A stretch of 6,639 nt of DNA from Pseudomonadota bacterium (lineage in GTDB: Bacteria > Pseudomonadota > Alphaproteobacteria > Sphingomonadales > Sphingomonadaceae). A program made the translations under genes and the position numbers. The notes under the pieces are model-generated. The model made no database searches and was not told where the DNA came from. It saw only the letters and a list, made by a program, of their open reading frames with translations. The stretch lies in NCBI GenBank assembly GCA_023413015.1, contig JAEZQR010000244.1, positions 1-6,639 of the forward strand, given 5' to 3'. Positions 6,129-6,639 of this stretch are shown here, in pieces; the stretch's first letter is position 1, and every line of letters starts with the position of its first letter.

Positions 6129-6639
6129 ATGGCCTCACCTGAAATCGACGCGCTGACGCAGGCGCTCGCGCGTCTTCCCGGCCTTGGCCCCCGCTCGGCT
6201 CGCCGCGCCGTGCTGCATCTGCTCAAGCGCCGCGAGACGGCGCTGAGCCCGCTCGTGCGCGCGCTGCAGGCGGTCGAGGCGAACATGGCCACCTGTCACA
6301 TCTGCGGCAACGTCGACACGCGCGACCCGTGCGGCATCTGCACCGATCCGCGCCGCGACGACACGCAGCTCTGCGTCGTCGAGGAGGTCGCCGACCTCTG
6401 GGCGCTCGACCGCGCGCGGCTGTTCCCCGGCCGTTACCATGTGCTCGGCGGCCGCCTCTCCGCACTCGACGGCGTGCGGCCCGAGGACCTCAACATCGAC
6501 GGCCTCGTCGCACGCATCGCCGCGGGCGGCATCGAGGAGGTCATCCTCGCGATGAACGCCACGCTCGAAGGCCAGACGACGATGCACTATGTCGCCGACC
6601 GGCTGGAGAACTTGGCCGTCAAGGTGACGCAGCTCGCGC
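6129..6639 (+). CDS. recR: Recombination mediator protein RecR, 3'-truncated by window edge
   Basis: Works with RecF and RecO to load RecA onto single-stranded DNA at gaps during recombinational repair. The frame is open from ATG 6129 to the window edge; 170 complete codons are visible of the usual 200 or so. Domains in order are a helix-hairpin-helix (LARLPGLGPRSARRAVLHLL, 13-32), a four-Cys zinc finger with C56, C59, C68 and C71 (CHICGNVDTRDPCGIC), and a Toprim domain from about residue 80 (LCVVEE, then LGGRLSALDG at 106-115 and AMNATLEGQTTMHYV at 141-155). All are intact in what can be seen. The missing part is the short C-terminal end of the Toprim domain and the Walker-B-like tail. The start is well placed because the helix-hairpin-helix follows within 15 residues. 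It is transcribed divergently from fmt. Confidence 0.96.
   Translation, partial: MASPEIDALTQALARLPGLGPRSARRAVLHLLKRRETALSPLVRALQAVEANMATCHICGNVDTRDPCGICTDPRRDDTQLCVVEEVADLWALDRARLFPGRYHVLGGRLSALDGVRPEDLNIDGLVARIAAGGIEEVILAMNATLEGQTTMHYVADRLENLAVKVTQLA

Overview
The window is high-GC DNA with tightly packed genes, and it reads as a Sphingomonas-like alphaproteobacterium (order Sphingomonadales). That placement is inferred from gene content and arrangement: a fused exosortase A/EpsI gene beside its two usual partner genes, and an fmt-truA pair close to recR. No database comparison was possible.

Left part (1-4386, plus strand): the downstream end of an exosortase A (XrtA/PEP-CTERM) and exopolysaccharide locus. 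A 5'-truncated GT-B glycosyltransferase of the XrtA-associated TIGR03087 type overlaps by 4 bp (ATGA) the gene for XrtA fused to an EpsI domain. One base after xrtA begins a class II glutamine amidotransferase/asparagine-synthetase-like gene of the XrtA-associated type (TIGR03108). The three genes have essentially no intergenic space and are almost certainly one transcription unit, whose promoter lies upstream of the window. XrtA is predicted to cleave PEP-CTERM proteins at the inner membrane. The glycosyltransferase and amidotransferase are thought to build or modify the surface polysaccharide made alongside that sorting system. No PEP-CTERM substrate is encoded here.

Right part (4338-6639): housekeeping translation and repair genes. 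On the minus strand, fmt (methionyl-tRNA formyltransferase) is followed after one base by truA (tRNA pseudouridine synthase), which begins with GTG. The 3' end of truA overlaps the 3' end of the amidotransferase gene tail-to-tail by 49 bp, so the accessory locus and the housekeeping genes meet with no spacer and no visible terminator. A 104-bp divergent region separates fmt from recR, which runs off the right edge with about 170 of roughly 200 codons visible.

No wholly new system stands out. The points most worth a second look are the signal-peptide-like segment joining the exosortase and EpsI halves, the 49-bp convergent overlap that supplies the TruA tail, and the GANTC-containing fmt/recR divergent region. 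There are no RNA genes, mobile elements, CRISPR arrays or long repeats that I can support.
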